Assembly: GCA_018608405.1 (NCBI GenBank)
Contig: JABAZP010000023.1
Span: 124,001-188,000, forward strand
Reading direction: 5' to 3'
Length of the DNA stretch: 64,000 nt
Source of the DNA: Flavobacteriales bacterium
GTDB taxonomy: Bacteria > Bacteroidota > Bacteroidia > Flavobacteriales_E > Vicingaceae
Made by a program: the position numbers and the translations under genes. Of the stretch, positions 35,405-44,908 are shown piece by piece (within the stretch, counting starts at the first letter, position 1; each line of letters opens with the position of its first letter). A model generated the notes under the pieces. That model searched no databases. It was not told the origin of the DNA and was given only the letters and a program-made list of their open reading frames with translations.

Positions 35405-36687
35405 TCCAGTTCTTTAGGCACATCAACCTCAATAGTTTCATCATTATCCGTGCTTTCTGGTGCAGGACCGTAAATAAAGGTCATGTCTTCGACAGGAATT
35501 ACCTTTTTACCCGTTGCAACTAGTGAGACTGCCATTATAACGCATGAGATAATAATGGTGTACAGTAGTATTCCTGAATCAAACGCTTCAGTTTGATATT
35601 CAGCAGGAATTGCAAAGAACAATAAAATGGTAATTAAACCTCTTGGAGCGAGCCAAATTTGGGGGTTAATGTCTTTTTGAACAAACAATTTAACAACAAC
35701 TATTCGGACAACATATAAAGATGTTAAAATTGCTAGACTAATTAAAGCCACCTCCAAGTTAAGTAATGAGGCCAGTGTAATAGTAATACCAAAGAGTACA
35801 AAGAAAAATGTTCGAACAACAAAGGCCGTTTCCATGGTAACCAAATGGAAATCGTGAAGAATATTTTTTACTTTTTTTGGCTGCAACCATTTTTTCAAAA
35901 ACCCTTTGAAAAACAATCTATTATTGTTTAGAACTAATCCAAAAATTAAAATAATTAGTAAGGAAGAAAGGTGAAATAACTTACCTACTGAATATAATAT
36001 GAGTAGCACTGCAATTAATAAGAACAGCTTTACTTGAGAGTTCATCTTTTGGAAAATAAGAACCAAACCATAACTGATGATTATACTCAGAATTATTGTT
36101 ACTGAAATGTTACTGACAACATCCCACACAACCAATTTGGCATTATCTGCACCTGCATTGCCAATAAGGAAGTAAAAAACCATTATTCCCAGTATGTCCG
36201 AGAAGGTGCCCTCGTACACCATAAACTCTTTTTTTTCTTCTCCCAAACCGCCAACAGAAGGAATGATAATAGCACTGCTCATAATTGAAAGTGGGCCTGC
36301 ATAAATAATGCAAGTAAAGAAGTCTTCAATGATAAAATAGTTGATAATGTAGGCAATGGCCGCCGTTGAAAGTATTAAAGAAATTAGGGCAACGCTAAAT
36401 GATTTCCAAATAATTGGCCATTTCTCCTTGGTTAAATGGAGGTCTAATGCGGCTTCTAGCACGATCATTATTAGCCCTACAATACCTAGTAACTCTAATA
36501 AGCTAAAAAGTTGTTTTCCTGCGGAAATCCCAATAAAGTTCATGCCTTGTTTCATCAGAATACCTAAAACAATCAGCATTAAAACAGAAGGTACATTTGT
36601 TTTCTGTGAGATGATATTAAAAAAGTAGGAGAGAATTATTATAAGACTAATCCCAATGATTGCAATGTAAGGGTTTATTACTTCCAT
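35401..36687 (-). CDS. Cation:proton antiporter (NhaP/CPA1 type)
   Basis: 428-residue membrane protein with about 12 hydrophobic segments (first NPYIAIIGISLIIILSYFF). The pattern GLIMIVLEAALDLHL and the later SIMSSAIIIPSVGG fit the ion-binding region of sodium/hydrogen exchangers of the CPA superfamily. The C-terminal ~45 residues are acidic and soluble; no TrkA domain. Exchanges Na+ or K+ for H+, useful in seawater. It overlaps the upstream secreted-protein gene by 10 nt. Confidence 0.85.
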   Translation of the reverse strand: MEVINPYIAIIGISLIIILSYFFNIISQKTNVPSVLMLIVLGILMKQGMNFIGISAGKQLFSLLELLGIVGLIMIVLEAALDLHLTKEKWPIIWKSFSVALISLILSTAAIAYIINYFIIEDFFTCIIYAGPLSIMSSAIIIPSVGGLGEEKKEFMVYEGTFSDILGIMVFYFLIGNAGADNAKLVVWDVVSNISVTIILSIIISYGLVLIFQKMNSQVKLFLLIAVLLILYSVGKLFHLSSLLIILIFGLVLNNNRLFFKGFLKKWLQPKKVKNILHDFHLVTMETAFVVRTFFFVLFGITITLASLLNLEVALISLAILTSLYVVRIVVVKLFVQKDINPQIWLAPRGLITILLFFAIPAEYQTEAFDSGILLYTIIISCVIMAVSLVATGKKVIPVEDMTFIYGPAPESTDNDETIEVDVPKELD

Positions 36688-37517
36688 GATTTTTTCAAGT
36701 TTACTTTAGGGCTCGTGCCTTCTTCTTCAGGTGGGAATAAATCTTCAAAAATTTGATAGGCTAAAATCGGAAAATTCTCACTAATAATCTTATTGATGTC
36801 GTTTTGATGGTTTGAAAAAGCTGTTTTGGAAATGCCTGTGGTCAGAATAGCTCCATCCTTGGCGTAAAGGGTATAATGCAGTTGCACAATGCGTTTAAAA
36901 TTCCCTTGTTGAACAGCAATCATGTCGGAATAATCGTTTTTTATATCCAGTTGATTAACAAAAAGAAAATAGTCATTGTCAAACTTAAAATGCATGCTGT
37001 CCAGCATTTTTTGATCTGTTACAACGGTTTTCATGTACCTCTCCCGAAAATCTGCTTTAGTAATGACTTCGCCATTATTTATTTGACCTCTATTATAGCT
37101 GTTATCCTCTTTCTTTTTAAGTTTAGCTTTCAGCTTTTCGGCTTTCGTTTTATCCTCGGTCACTGAAACCAGTTCATATTCCAGTTTCAAATTATCGTAT
37201 ACATAATTTAAATCTGCTGTAACAGCAGTATCTTCAATGCCGTAAAAGGAGTTTACTGTGCACTTTTCTTGAAAAGCATAATAAATACTTTGATCAATTG
37301 CTGTTGTAAACCTATTGATGATTTGATTAGAAGTAAGATTATTGTTTTCTGATAAGGACTTATTGATGTCACTGAGGTACATTTTACTCTCAAATGGCAC
37401 AATTAGAATAGATTTTTGATTCAAGTTGATAGCTTGGTCTGTAAACCGCAGGGTAGAATGCTGGGCTTGAATAATTCCACAAGTTAACAGTGCAAGGAAA
37501 AGAAGTGTACTTCTCAT
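36678..37517 (-). CDS. Uncharacterised secreted protein
   Basis: 279 residues with a signal peptide (STLLFLALLTCGIIQAQ) and no recognised domain. The segment KSILIVPFESKMYLSDINK and later FTTAIDQSIYYAFQEK resemble families that read a cellular variable in the periplasm, but the match is only impressionistic. A Lys-rich stretch (KAEKLKAKLKKKEDNS) lies in the middle. The gene precedes and overlaps the antiporter by 10 nt, so the two are likely co-expressed. It has its own -7 box. Confidence 0.7.
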   Translation of the reverse strand: MRSTLLFLALLTCGIIQAQHSTLRFTDQAINLNQKSILIVPFESKMYLSDINKSLSENNNLTSNQIINRFTTAIDQSIYYAFQEKCTVNSFYGIEDTAVTADLNYVYDNLKLEYELVSVTEDKTKAEKLKAKLKKKEDNSYNRGQINNGEVITKADFRERYMKTVVTDQKMLDSMHFKFDNDYFLFVNQLDIKNDYSDMIAVQQGNFKRIVQLHYTLYAKDGAILTTGISKTAFSNHQNDINKIISENFPILAYQIFEDLFPPEEEGTSPKVNLKKSWK

Positions 37518-37530
37518 AATTTCTTTTCTT

Positions 37531-37538
37531 CAAAAATA
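37531..37538 (-). promoter_or_regulatory. -7 promoter box for the secreted protein/antiporter operon
   Basis: TATTTTTG on the minus strand, 13 bp before the ATG at 37517. Confidence 0.5.
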
Positions 37539-37592
37539 ACGTTGAGATTGTGGTTATCCTAATTCAGTTTTAAAACAGATTGTTGTTAACAA

Positions 37593-38912
37593 TTAGTTGA
37601 ACAACTTTAAAATGTCATTGCCATTAGCAAAAAGCATCAATGATAGCAGAATAACTATTCCAGCAATTTGCGCATATTCCATAAATTTTTCTGGAGCCGG
37701 TTTTCCTACAATTATTTCATAAAGTAAAAACATAACATGGCCGCCATCCAATGCAGGAATAGGTAAGATGTTCATAATAGCCAAAATGATGGATAAAAAA
37801 GCAGTAAAATTCCAAAATCGCTCCCAATCCCAAGTGGTTGAAAATGCTTTCCCAATCGTAATAAAACCACCCATTGACTTATAAGCTCCAGTTTCTGGAG
37901 TAAACATCAATTTCATTTGTTTTAAATAGGAATCAAACTTATTATATGCTTCTCTAAAGCCTTCTGGAATAGACTGTGAAAAAGTATAAGTTTCGGTACT
38001 AAATGACAGTTGTTTGTCCATATCTAATACGCCAACACCGATTGTACCTTGTTCCGATACCTGTACTTTTAATTCTTCTGTTTGCCCGTTTCTTAGAATT
38101 GCGATATTCACTTCACGGCTCTCATTCTTTTTAATTTGAGCTATTAGATCTCTCCAGTATAAAACGGGAACCCCTTCAACCTCTGTAATCAAGTCTCCTT
38201 CTATCAAGCCAGCTTTCTCTGCATTCGATCCCTTGGCTACACTTCCAAGTGTGGGCTGCACCGCAATTTGCAAAAACGGTCTCTGACTTTCAAGCATTTT
38301 AGAAACAGTTTCCATCGGCATTTCTAAGTCAAGTATTTGGCCTTTTCTATCGATGGTTACCGTTTTATCATCCTCTAATAAAATGTTGATTTGAACTTCG
38401 CTAAACTTCTTTACCTCTTTTCCACCTACTGCAATCACCTTGTCTCCGCTTTGAAAACCAAAACTTTGAGCAGTTGAATCCGCATAAACTCCGTACGTCA
38501 TGTTTTCCGGAGCCATGTATTCTCTTCCCCAAACAAACATGACCATTATATAAATCAGAATTCCAAGAATAACGTTAACGGTCACTCCACCAAGCATAAT
38601 AATTAAACGTTGCCAAGCAGGTTTTGAGCGAAACTCCCAGGGTTCGGCTGGCTTTTTCATTTGCTCTTTGTCCATAGATTCGTCAATCATTCCAGCAATT
38701 TTAACATAACCACCCAACGGCAACCAACCAATTCCATATTCAGTTTCACCTTTTTTAAATTTAAAAAGTGAAAACCATGGATCAAAAAACAAATAGAATT
38801 TTTCAACCCGTGTTTTAAAAAGTTTGGCAGGAATAAAGTGCCCTGCTTCGTGCAGTATTACTAGTATTGATAAGCTTAGAAGCAATTGACTTGCTTGAAT
38901 TAGAATTTCCAT
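37593..38912 (-). CDS. rseP: Site-2 protease RseP
   Basis: 439-residue intramembrane zinc metalloprotease. Zinc motif HEAGH at residues ~21-25 (ILVILHEAGHFIPAKLF), two PDZ regions (~130-290) and the second active-site motif PALDGGH in a C-terminal helix. It cleaves anti-sigma factors such as RseA and clears signal-peptide remnants. It follows dxr in the same direction, a widespread arrangement, but has its own -7 box. Confidence 0.94.
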   Translation of the reverse strand: MEILIQASQLLLSLSILVILHEAGHFIPAKLFKTRVEKFYLFFDPWFSLFKFKKGETEYGIGWLPLGGYVKIAGMIDESMDKEQMKKPAEPWEFRSKPAWQRLIIMLGGVTVNVILGILIYIMVMFVWGREYMAPENMTYGVYADSTAQSFGFQSGDKVIAVGGKEVKKFSEVQINILLEDDKTVTIDRKGQILDLEMPMETVSKMLESQRPFLQIAVQPTLGSVAKGSNAEKAGLIEGDLITEVEGVPVLYWRDLIAQIKKNESREVNIAILRNGQTEELKVQVSEQGTIGVGVLDMDKQLSFSTETYTFSQSIPEGFREAYNKFDSYLKQMKLMFTPETGAYKSMGGFITIGKAFSTTWDWERFWNFTAFLSIILAIMNILPIPALDGGHVMFLLYEIIVGKPAPEKFMEYAQIAGIVILLSLMLFANGNDILKLFN

Positions 38913-38929
38913 TCAAAAAAATTAAGGGA

Positions 38930-38937
38930 CAAAGATA
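38930..38937 (-). promoter_or_regulatory. -7 promoter box for rseP
   Basis: TATCTTTG on the minus strand, 17 bp before the rseP ATG at 38912, within the gap behind dxr. Confidence 0.5.
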
Positions 38938-39025
38938 GTTAATATAAAAGGCTTGAAAACGTCAGAGAGTTGCTACAACTCATCGTTTGGAATATTTAAC
39001 AACAACCATAGGGGGAAGTTTAAAC

Positions 39026-40189
39026 CTACAGCAATTCAGTCGCCAATCTACGTGCTTCAGAATTACAATTTACATAATCATCAATGCTTGGGCTTTTAAC
39101 AAAAGTGGACTCCTTCATCACCTGTTCATTAATGTTTGCAATGTCTAGGAACTTAATTTTATCTTGCAAAAATGCCGCGTTTGTTATTTCATTAGCAGCA
39201 TTTAAGGCGCAAGCAGCTGTTCCACCTAGCTCTAACGCTTGATAGGCTAGCCCTAGATTTTTAAATGTTTTTTGGTCTGCTTTTTCAAAAGTTAGTTCTG
39301 GGTAATCCATAAAATTAAAACGAGGAAAGTCTGAACTAATTCTTTGTGGATAGGCTAGTGCATATTGGATAGGTAGTTTCATATCTGGTAAACCCATTTG
39401 AGCTTTCATACTTCCATCTTCAAATTGAACAACAGAATGAATAATGGACTGCGGGTGAACAACTGTATCAATTTGGTTGCTTTCCAATTGAAAGAGCCAT
39501 TTTGCCTCAATTACCTCTAAACCTTTATTCATTAATGTGGCCGAGTCAATTGTGATTTTTGCTCCCATTTCCCAATTCGGGTGTTTTAAAGCTTGACCTT
39601 TCGTAACGCTAGCCAACTTTTCTGCAGACCAACCTCTAAAAGGACCTCCTGATGCGGTTAAATAAATTTTTTCGATTTTGTTATGGAACTCTCCTACTAG
39701 GCATTGAAAAATTGCTGAATGTTCAGAGTCAACGGGGAGTAAAGGAACTTGGTATTGATTGGCTAAATTAGTTATGAGGTCGCCCGCGACGACCAATGTT
39801 TCTTTGTTGGCTAATGCTATGGGCTTTTTTGCTTTAATGGCAGCAATCGTTGGCTTTAATCCTGAATAACCTACCAAAGCTGTTAAGACCAAGTCAACTT
39901 CGTCCATTTGTACCACATCCTCTAATGATTTTTCACCGCAATAGGTTTTAATTCCTTCTTTCCATAACCGTTCAGAAAGAGCTTCATATTTAGATTCATC
40001 TACGATGACCACCACATTTGGTCTGAATTCGAGTGCTTGTTTCAGCAGTAATTCATCGTTGGAGTATGCAGTGAGCACCTCAACTTTAAATTTGTCTGGA
40101 TTTCTTCTGATTACATCAAGAGCTTGTGTTCCAATAGAACCTGTCGAGCCGAGTAGCGCTATTTTCTTTTCTGTTGAGGTCGCATTCAT
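39026..40189 (-). CDS. dxr: 1-deoxy-D-xylulose-5-phosphate reductoisomerase
   Basis: 387-residue enzyme of the MEP isoprenoid pathway, making 2-C-methyl-erythritol 4-phosphate with NADPH. NADPH motif LLGSTGSIGTQALDVI, active-site VDSEHSAIFQCL (metal Asp/Glu) and LTASGGPFRGW are present. ATG at 40189 is chosen; an in-frame TTG at 40210 falls within the -7 box at 40208-40215 and so is unlikely. rseP follows. Confidence 0.95.
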   Translation of the reverse strand: MNATSTEKKIALLGSTGSIGTQALDVIRRNPDKFKVEVLTAYSNDELLLKQALEFRPNVVVIVDESKYEALSERLWKEGIKTYCGEKSLEDVVQMDEVDLVLTALVGYSGLKPTIAAIKAKKPIALANKETLVVAGDLITNLANQYQVPLLPVDSEHSAIFQCLVGEFHNKIEKIYLTASGGPFRGWSAEKLASVTKGQALKHPNWEMGAKITIDSATLMNKGLEVIEAKWLFQLESNQIDTVVHPQSIIHSVVQFEDGSMKAQMGLPDMKLPIQYALAYPQRISSDFPRFNFMDYPELTFEKADQKTFKNLGLAYQALELGGTAACALNAANEITNAAFLQDKIKFLDIANINEQVMKESTFVKSPSIDDYVNCNSEARRLATELL

Positions 40190-40207
40190 TTTCAAGAAAC
40201 TTTTGTG

Positions 40208-40215
40208 CAAAAGTA
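40208..40215 (-). promoter_or_regulatory. -7 promoter box for dxr
   Basis: TACTTTTG on the minus strand, 18 bp before the dxr ATG at 40189; supports that start over the upstream TTG. Confidence 0.55.
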
Positions 40216-40272
40216 ACGTACATTTAACTCTAACAGTAAGACAAAAGCGGATATTTGTCTTTTCAAAAGTGA

Positions 40273-40461
40273 ATGAAACTTATGATGAATCAGCAACACT
40301 CAGTAAAACGAACGGTTATTTCCTTCAGCGTAGCGTTAGCAATGTCGTTATTGAGCATTTACATTCAACACTATTCTGAAGCAAAAGCAATTGATTATAA
40401 GAACCTAGAAGCTAAGGTTAGCTCTGCTGAAAATGCAACATCACTAGAGACTTTGCACTAA
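40273..40461 (+). CDS. Small membrane protein, uncharacterised
   Basis: 62 residues, with a single hydrophobic segment (TVISFSVALAMSLLSIYIQ) and a short acidic tail (NLEAKVSSAENATSLETLH). It lies divergent from dxr, and its TAA overlaps by 4 nt the stop of the convergent VWA gene. ATG at 40273 or the ones 9-12 bases later could be the start. No family recognised; real by its position and membrane-protein composition rather than by homology. Confidence 0.5.
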   Translation: MKLMMNQQHSVKRTVISFSVALAMSLLSIYIQHYSEAKAIDYKNLEAKVSSAENATSLETLH

Positions 40462-41852
40462 CGCAAAGCTTTTTTCTTCATACTCTGCACTACCTTATTG
40501 GCGTCTCGCATAGTCTTGATTTTTATCAAATCCCCATCGCCTAAACTGGCAATTTCTTTTAACGACTTGTTGGTCCAATTGTCATTTTTAATTCCTAAAA
40601 CAGTTATGGTCAGCCCTTCATTTGCAGTTTTCTCAATCTTTTTGCGCAAACTCATGTTGTTTTCACCGATGTTAAATGCTCCGTCTGAAGCTAGAAATAT
40701 TTGATTATTCCCATTCTCTAAGAAGTTATTCTTACCCACTTGGATCGCCTTTTTTATTCCTTTCACTGCATTTGTACTTCCGTCTGCTTTTAAATTTTCT
40801 ATTTGCTGTGCAATTTCTGCCTTTAAATTTCCTTTAGAGGTGGGAAGCACAACCTTTGCTTCGCCGGAGTATGTTACAATTGTGATGTAGTCAATTTCTC
40901 TCAGAGGTTCCAAAAGTTCAATCATGGCTTTTTTCAGAATATCCATTTTTTGTTCTTCACGCATAGAGGTAGAAGCGTCAATTAAAAAAACCACGTTGTT
41001 TGGTTTGTACGATTCGTCGAGCAAATTGCTTGCTGCAGTTGGTTCTTGTATTGTTTTCGTTTTGGGCTCTTGCTCTTCGGTGATAGTCGAAGTTTCTTCG
41101 GCAACTTGTTCTTCTGTCTCAACGGTCCCTTCAGCCCCTTCTACCTTATCGACAGGGCTTTTTTTGTCTTCTGTTTTTCCAAACAGAATTTGACCTAAAA
41201 AAGGTGAGTTTCTTCGATTTTCTGGGGTTTTTTTCTCCCTATTTCTTGTTGTACGAGATGCTGCTTGAATTTCTGATGTAGTTTCAGTGCCCGAGTTTGT
41301 TGACGTCTCAACAACATTTGACTTAGGTTCTACGGTCTGTGTTTCCTTTGTTTCGGCTAAAAGAGCAAGCTTATTGCTACTTTCATCGTCGTAAAGCAAC
41401 AGTTCAAACTTCTGAATTTTAGCAACTGGCTGAGTCTTCCCAGTAGGTGGTTTTAGGGAGCTTCCAAACTGAGGGCAAGCTGTCCTATTATTCTTTGGTA
41501 AGTTTTTTACAATTGCTTGTACTCTAATTTCAATGGGCAATGGATTGTTACTGAAATATAGCTTTACTTTTCGCTCAATCCTTCCTTTTTTGTCGGGGTT
41601 TAATTTTATTCTAATCCCCTCCGTACCTCCCGCCCCAAAAGTTTTAGAGGTGTATTGAGAACCTACACTTTGCTTGCTTTCAATTCGAAGTAAGAAAACA
41701 TTCTTTGTAGTGATATTTTGCACTTCAAAGTCCACTATGTCAGAGTTTAACAGCGAAATCTCGCCTAAATCAAAATTGGTTTGACTGAGTTGAACCTGAG
41801 AAAAGCCAACAAGCGTCAAGAGCCCTAGAACATTAAGAAAAAATACTTTCAT
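40458..41852 (-). CDS. Secreted von Willebrand factor A domain protein
   Basis: 464 residues. Signal peptide (first ~18), an N-terminal beta domain similar to DUF1573 (LSQTNFDLGEISLLNSDIVD, then FEVQNITTKN), a long Thr/Glu-rich unstructured linker (~150-270), and a C-terminal VWA domain with the MIDAS motif DASTS in NVVFLIDASTSMREE, the Thr in GSTNAVKG and ASDGAF. The VWA part should bind a divalent metal and a protein partner at the surface. Partner unknown; monocistronic. Confidence 0.82.
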   Translation of the reverse strand: MKVFFLNVLGLLTLVGFSQVQLSQTNFDLGEISLLNSDIVDFEVQNITTKNVFLLRIESKQSVGSQYTSKTFGAGGTEGIRIKLNPDKKGRIERKVKLYFSNNPLPIEIRVQAIVKNLPKNNRTACPQFGSSLKPPTGKTQPVAKIQKFELLLYDDESSNKLALLAETKETQTVEPKSNVVETSTNSGTETTSEIQAASRTTRNREKKTPENRRNSPFLGQILFGKTEDKKSPVDKVEGAEGTVETEEQVAEETSTITEEQEPKTKTIQEPTAASNLLDESYKPNNVVFLIDASTSMREEQKMDILKKAMIELLEPLREIDYITIVTYSGEAKVVLPTSKGNLKAEIAQQIENLKADGSTNAVKGIKKAIQVGKNNFLENGNNQIFLASDGAFNIGENNMSLRKKIEKTANEGLTITVLGIKNDNWTNKSLKEIASLGDGDLIKIKTMRDANKVVQSMKKKALR

Positions 41853-41928
41853 GTGTAGTTAAATTCAAATACCATGCTAAAAACACTGAAATGGAAAGAT
41901 AATACTAATTCTGCCATTCAATTGTGCT

Positions 41929-41936
41929 TAAGTTTG
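41929..41936 (+). promoter_or_regulatory. -7 promoter box for the polysaccharide operon
   Basis: TAAGTTTG, 20 bp before the ATG at 41957. The alternative GTG start at 41924 would lie upstream of this box, which favours the ATG. Confidence 0.55.
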
Positions 41937-41956
41937 TCGCAACAATTGCTAAAACT

Positions 41957-43222
41957 ATGATAAACAGGTTCAAGTCCTTTGTTGATGGACGAGCTTCCGT
42001 ATTTAAAAATTTTTTGGCTTTAGGTATACTGCAAGGGACTAACTTTTTAATCCCATTGATAATCATGCCTTATTTGGTATCTACAATAGGGATAGATTCT
42101 TACGGAGTTGTGAGTTTTGTGCAGGTGGTAATGATCTATTTTTTCAGTCTAACTGATTATGGCTTTGCAATAACTGCTACTCAGGAGATAGCAACAAACA
42201 AATCAGATTTATCGAAAGTTTCAAAAATTTTTAGCAAAGTCGTTTCCACAAAAATAGTACTTGTTCTTTTTTCTGCTCTTTCAATTACACTCTTACTTTT
42301 TGTAGTACCAGACTTAAAAGAAGAGCAGTTAACAGTAATTCTTGGTTTTGCGCTTGTGATAGGTCAAACTAGTTTGCCTACTTGGTTTTTTCAAGGAATG
42401 GAGAAAATGAAGTACATCACGTACATCAACTTAGCCGCCAAACTGATTTTTACAATCCTAATTTTTGTCTTTATCAATGAGAAATCCGATTACCCTTATG
42501 TACTTTTCTTTTTTGGGTTAGGAAACTTATTATCTGGTGTGTTTGGTATTTTTTATGCTATTCGAAACTATGATATTACCTTTCGGCTTGCTACAGTTCG
42601 AGAAGTTCAATCGGAATTGAAAAAAGGTTGGGGGCTTTTCGTTGCCAATTTTTCGATTACTTCTTATATGAATAGTAACCTATTTATATTAAAACTTTTT
42701 GCAACAAATGAGATTGTTGGTTATTATAGTGTTGCGGAAAAAATTGTAATGGCAATTCGGCAATTGTTGTCCGTATTTTCTCAGGCTATATTCCCACATA
42801 TATGCCAATTGGTGCATGACTCTTATTCTAAAGTGGTTCTATTCTTTAAACAGGTATACATACCTTTCACACTAGTTATCATTTTGGTGTGTATTTCAAT
42901 TTTTTTATTCTCGGAAGAAGTTATTGGAATTTTTGCAGCGTCAGAAGTGGAAGGAATAAATAATTTATTGCAAATACTTGTCTTTGTTCCAGTAATTGTT
43001 TGTCTTAATATTTTCCCTTCGCAACTACTATTGGCATATAATTTACGCAGAGCTTACACGCGAGTTATGATATTCGGTTCAGTTTTAAATGTGATTCTTA
43101 ATATTGCGCTTGCTTCGCAATTTATTGCGAAAGGAACAGCACTTTCTGTTATCATTACAGAATCGTTTATATTAGTCGGCTTGTACCTTATTGTTAGAAA
43201 GGGAAAAAGTATGATATCATGA
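41957..43222 (+). CDS. Wzx-type polysaccharide flippase
   Basis: 421-residue polytopic protein of the MATE-like flippase superfamily, with about 12 helices beginning NFLALGILQGTNFLIPLIIMPYLV and the family-typical DSYGVVSFVQVVMIYFF. It should move undecaprenyl-linked oligosaccharides across the inner membrane. First gene of an eight-gene operon; its stop overlaps the methyltransferase start (ATGA). Confidence 0.88.
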   Translation: MINRFKSFVDGRASVFKNFLALGILQGTNFLIPLIIMPYLVSTIGIDSYGVVSFVQVVMIYFFSLTDYGFAITATQEIATNKSDLSKVSKIFSKVVSTKIVLVLFSALSITLLLFVVPDLKEEQLTVILGFALVIGQTSLPTWFFQGMEKMKYITYINLAAKLIFTILIFVFINEKSDYPYVLFFFGLGNLLSGVFGIFYAIRNYDITFRLATVREVQSELKKGWGLFVANFSITSYMNSNLFILKLFATNEIVGYYSVAEKIVMAIRQLLSVFSQAIFPHICQLVHDSYSKVVLFFKQVYIPFTLVIILVCISIFLFSEEVIGIFAASEVEGINNLLQILVFVPVIVCLNIFPSQLLLAYNLRRAYTRVMIFGSVLNVILNIALASQFIAKGTALSVIITESFILVGLYLIVRKGKSMIS

Positions 43223-43887
43223 ACTACTACAAAACAAAAGAGTCTAATTATTATTCAGGCACAAGGATGGACGTTATTTCTTTTCTTGAACATGGTTCGC
43301 AGAAAAAAGTGTTGGAGATTGGTGCGGGCGGAGGCGATTCTTTATGCTTTATAAAGGAGAATAAATTAGCAGAGGAAGTTGTTGGAGTTGAATTGTTTGA
43401 ACTTCAAAACTCCAATCAATCAAATCCACTAATTGACAAGTTCATTCATGGGAACATTGAACATGAAAGCCTAGATTTAGAGCTCGAATATTTCGATGTC
43501 ATTATTTTGGCCGATATTCTTGAACATTTAGTAGATCCTTGGAAGACGGTTGAATATGTTTCTGGCTTCTTGAAGAAAGGGGGAAAAATCATTACAAGCC
43601 TTCCAAATATTCAAGACTTTAAAACCATGATAAAAATATATGTGAAGGGAGACTTTAGATATAGAGAAGACGGAGTTCTTGATAAAACGCACCTGAGGTT
43701 TTTTTGTAAAAAAAATATGATTCAGCTGTTAACTACAAACAGATTGGAGGTGAAAAGTGCTATTCCTGCATTTAAAATTCGACAGGATAGAAACGGAAGA
43801 AAGTTATTTAATCGATTAACCCTAGGCTTGATAGAGCTATACCTTTCAATTCAATATATTTTTGAAGTAAAGCGAATTGATGTCTAA
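43219..43887 (+). CDS. Class I SAM-dependent methyltransferase
   Basis: 222 residues with motif I VLEIGAGGGDSLCFI, an acidic ribose-binding Glu in VVGVELFE, and ADILEHLVDPWKTVEYVSGF, giving the UbiE/Methyltransf_11/23-type fold. In this operon it most likely methylates a sugar or sugar intermediate, but the target cannot be read. Overlaps the genes before (4 nt) and after (8 nt). Confidence 0.85.
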   Translation: MNYYKTKESNYYSGTRMDVISFLEHGSQKKVLEIGAGGGDSLCFIKENKLAEEVVGVELFELQNSNQSNPLIDKFIHGNIEHESLDLELEYFDVIILADILEHLVDPWKTVEYVSGFLKKGGKIITSLPNIQDFKTMIKIYVKGDFRYREDGVLDKTHLRFFCKKNMIQLLTTNRLEVKSAIPAFKIRQDRNGRKLFNRLTLGLIELYLSIQYIFEVKRIDV

Positions 43888-44908
43888 AGTGTATATCATA
43901 CTTGTTAATTACAATGGTTGGGAAGACACCGTTGAATGCATGGAGTCTCTTTTTAAATTAGAATATGATAATTTTGAAATCGTTCTAGTAGATAATGCTT
44001 CACCGAATAGTTCAGTTTCAAAAATTATCTCTTGGTCAAAAGGAGAAATACTAGTTTTTCCTAAAAGTGACAAATTGGCGAATCTTAGCCAACCAGCTAA
44101 ACAAAAGCCACTTATTATAAATCAAATAAAATCGTCTGAAGAGACGACCCTTTCATCAACACCTTTTGATTTTACTTTAATTGAGGCATTAGAAAACAAA
44201 GGCTTTAGTAGTGGGAATAACATCGGAATTAAATATGCCCTGCGCCAAAAGGATGCTGATTTTTTTTGGATACTAAACAATGATACTGTTGTACTACCAA
44301 ATAGCTTAGCACTACTGGTTAAACGTTATCGGCAAGATCACAACATTGGTATTTTGGGGGCAAAAGTAAAGTACTATTTTGAACCGGAAATGCTGCAATG
44401 TGCAGGTGGGGCAACCTACAATAAATGGTTAGCCTACAGCAAGCAAGTAGGTAACCAAGAGGTTGATAAAGGTCAGTTTGATAATTCAGACGTTAAACTA
44501 GACTTAATAATTGGAGCGTGTATGCTTGTTGATTTTAATTTCATAACTAACATAGGGCTCCTTTCTGAAGAGTATTTTTTATACTATGAAGAGCAGGATT
44601 GGGCTGAAAGGTCAAAGCTTAATGGATTGGAACTAGGTTATGAGCATAATGCTGTAATTTATCATAAAGAAGGGCAAAGCATAGGGGCTTCGCAGTTAGA
44701 TTTAAGAGGCATTAGCAAGCTGTCAGATTTCTACTATGCAAGAAATAAGATTATTTTAACCAAAAAATATTTTAGTTATTTGTGTCGAATAACTGTTTAT
44801 TTGAGTTTTATTTTAATCGCAATTAATAGAATAAGAAGGGGGCAATCAGATCGAATTAGGATGCTACTTGGAATACTAAAAAATCCAAATAAAGGTTTTG
44901 AAAATTAG
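43880..44908 (+). CDS. Glycosyltransferase family 2 (rhamnosyltransferase-like)
   Basis: 342-residue GT-A enzyme. Starts SKVYIILVNYNGWEDTVEC, nucleotide-binding LVDNASPNSS, metal motif NNDTVV (D-x-D position), NNIGIKYA, and the EEYFLYYEEQDWAERS acceptor-side segment typical of WbbL/RfbF-like transferases. A C-terminal helix near 305-325 may anchor it to the membrane. The ATG at 43880 is preferred to a TTG one codon before. Confidence 0.88.
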   Translation: MSKVYIILVNYNGWEDTVECMESLFKLEYDNFEIVLVDNASPNSSVSKIISWSKGEILVFPKSDKLANLSQPAKQKPLIINQIKSSEETTLSSTPFDFTLIEALENKGFSSGNNIGIKYALRQKDADFFWILNNDTVVLPNSLALLVKRYRQDHNIGILGAKVKYYFEPEMLQCAGGATYNKWLAYSKQVGNQEVDKGQFDNSDVKLDLIIGACMLVDFNFITNIGLLSEEYFLYYEEQDWAERSKLNGLELGYEHNAVIYHKEGQSIGASQLDLRGISKLSDFYYARNKIILTKKYFSYLCRITVYLSFILIAINRIRRGQSDRIRMLLGILKNPNKGFEN

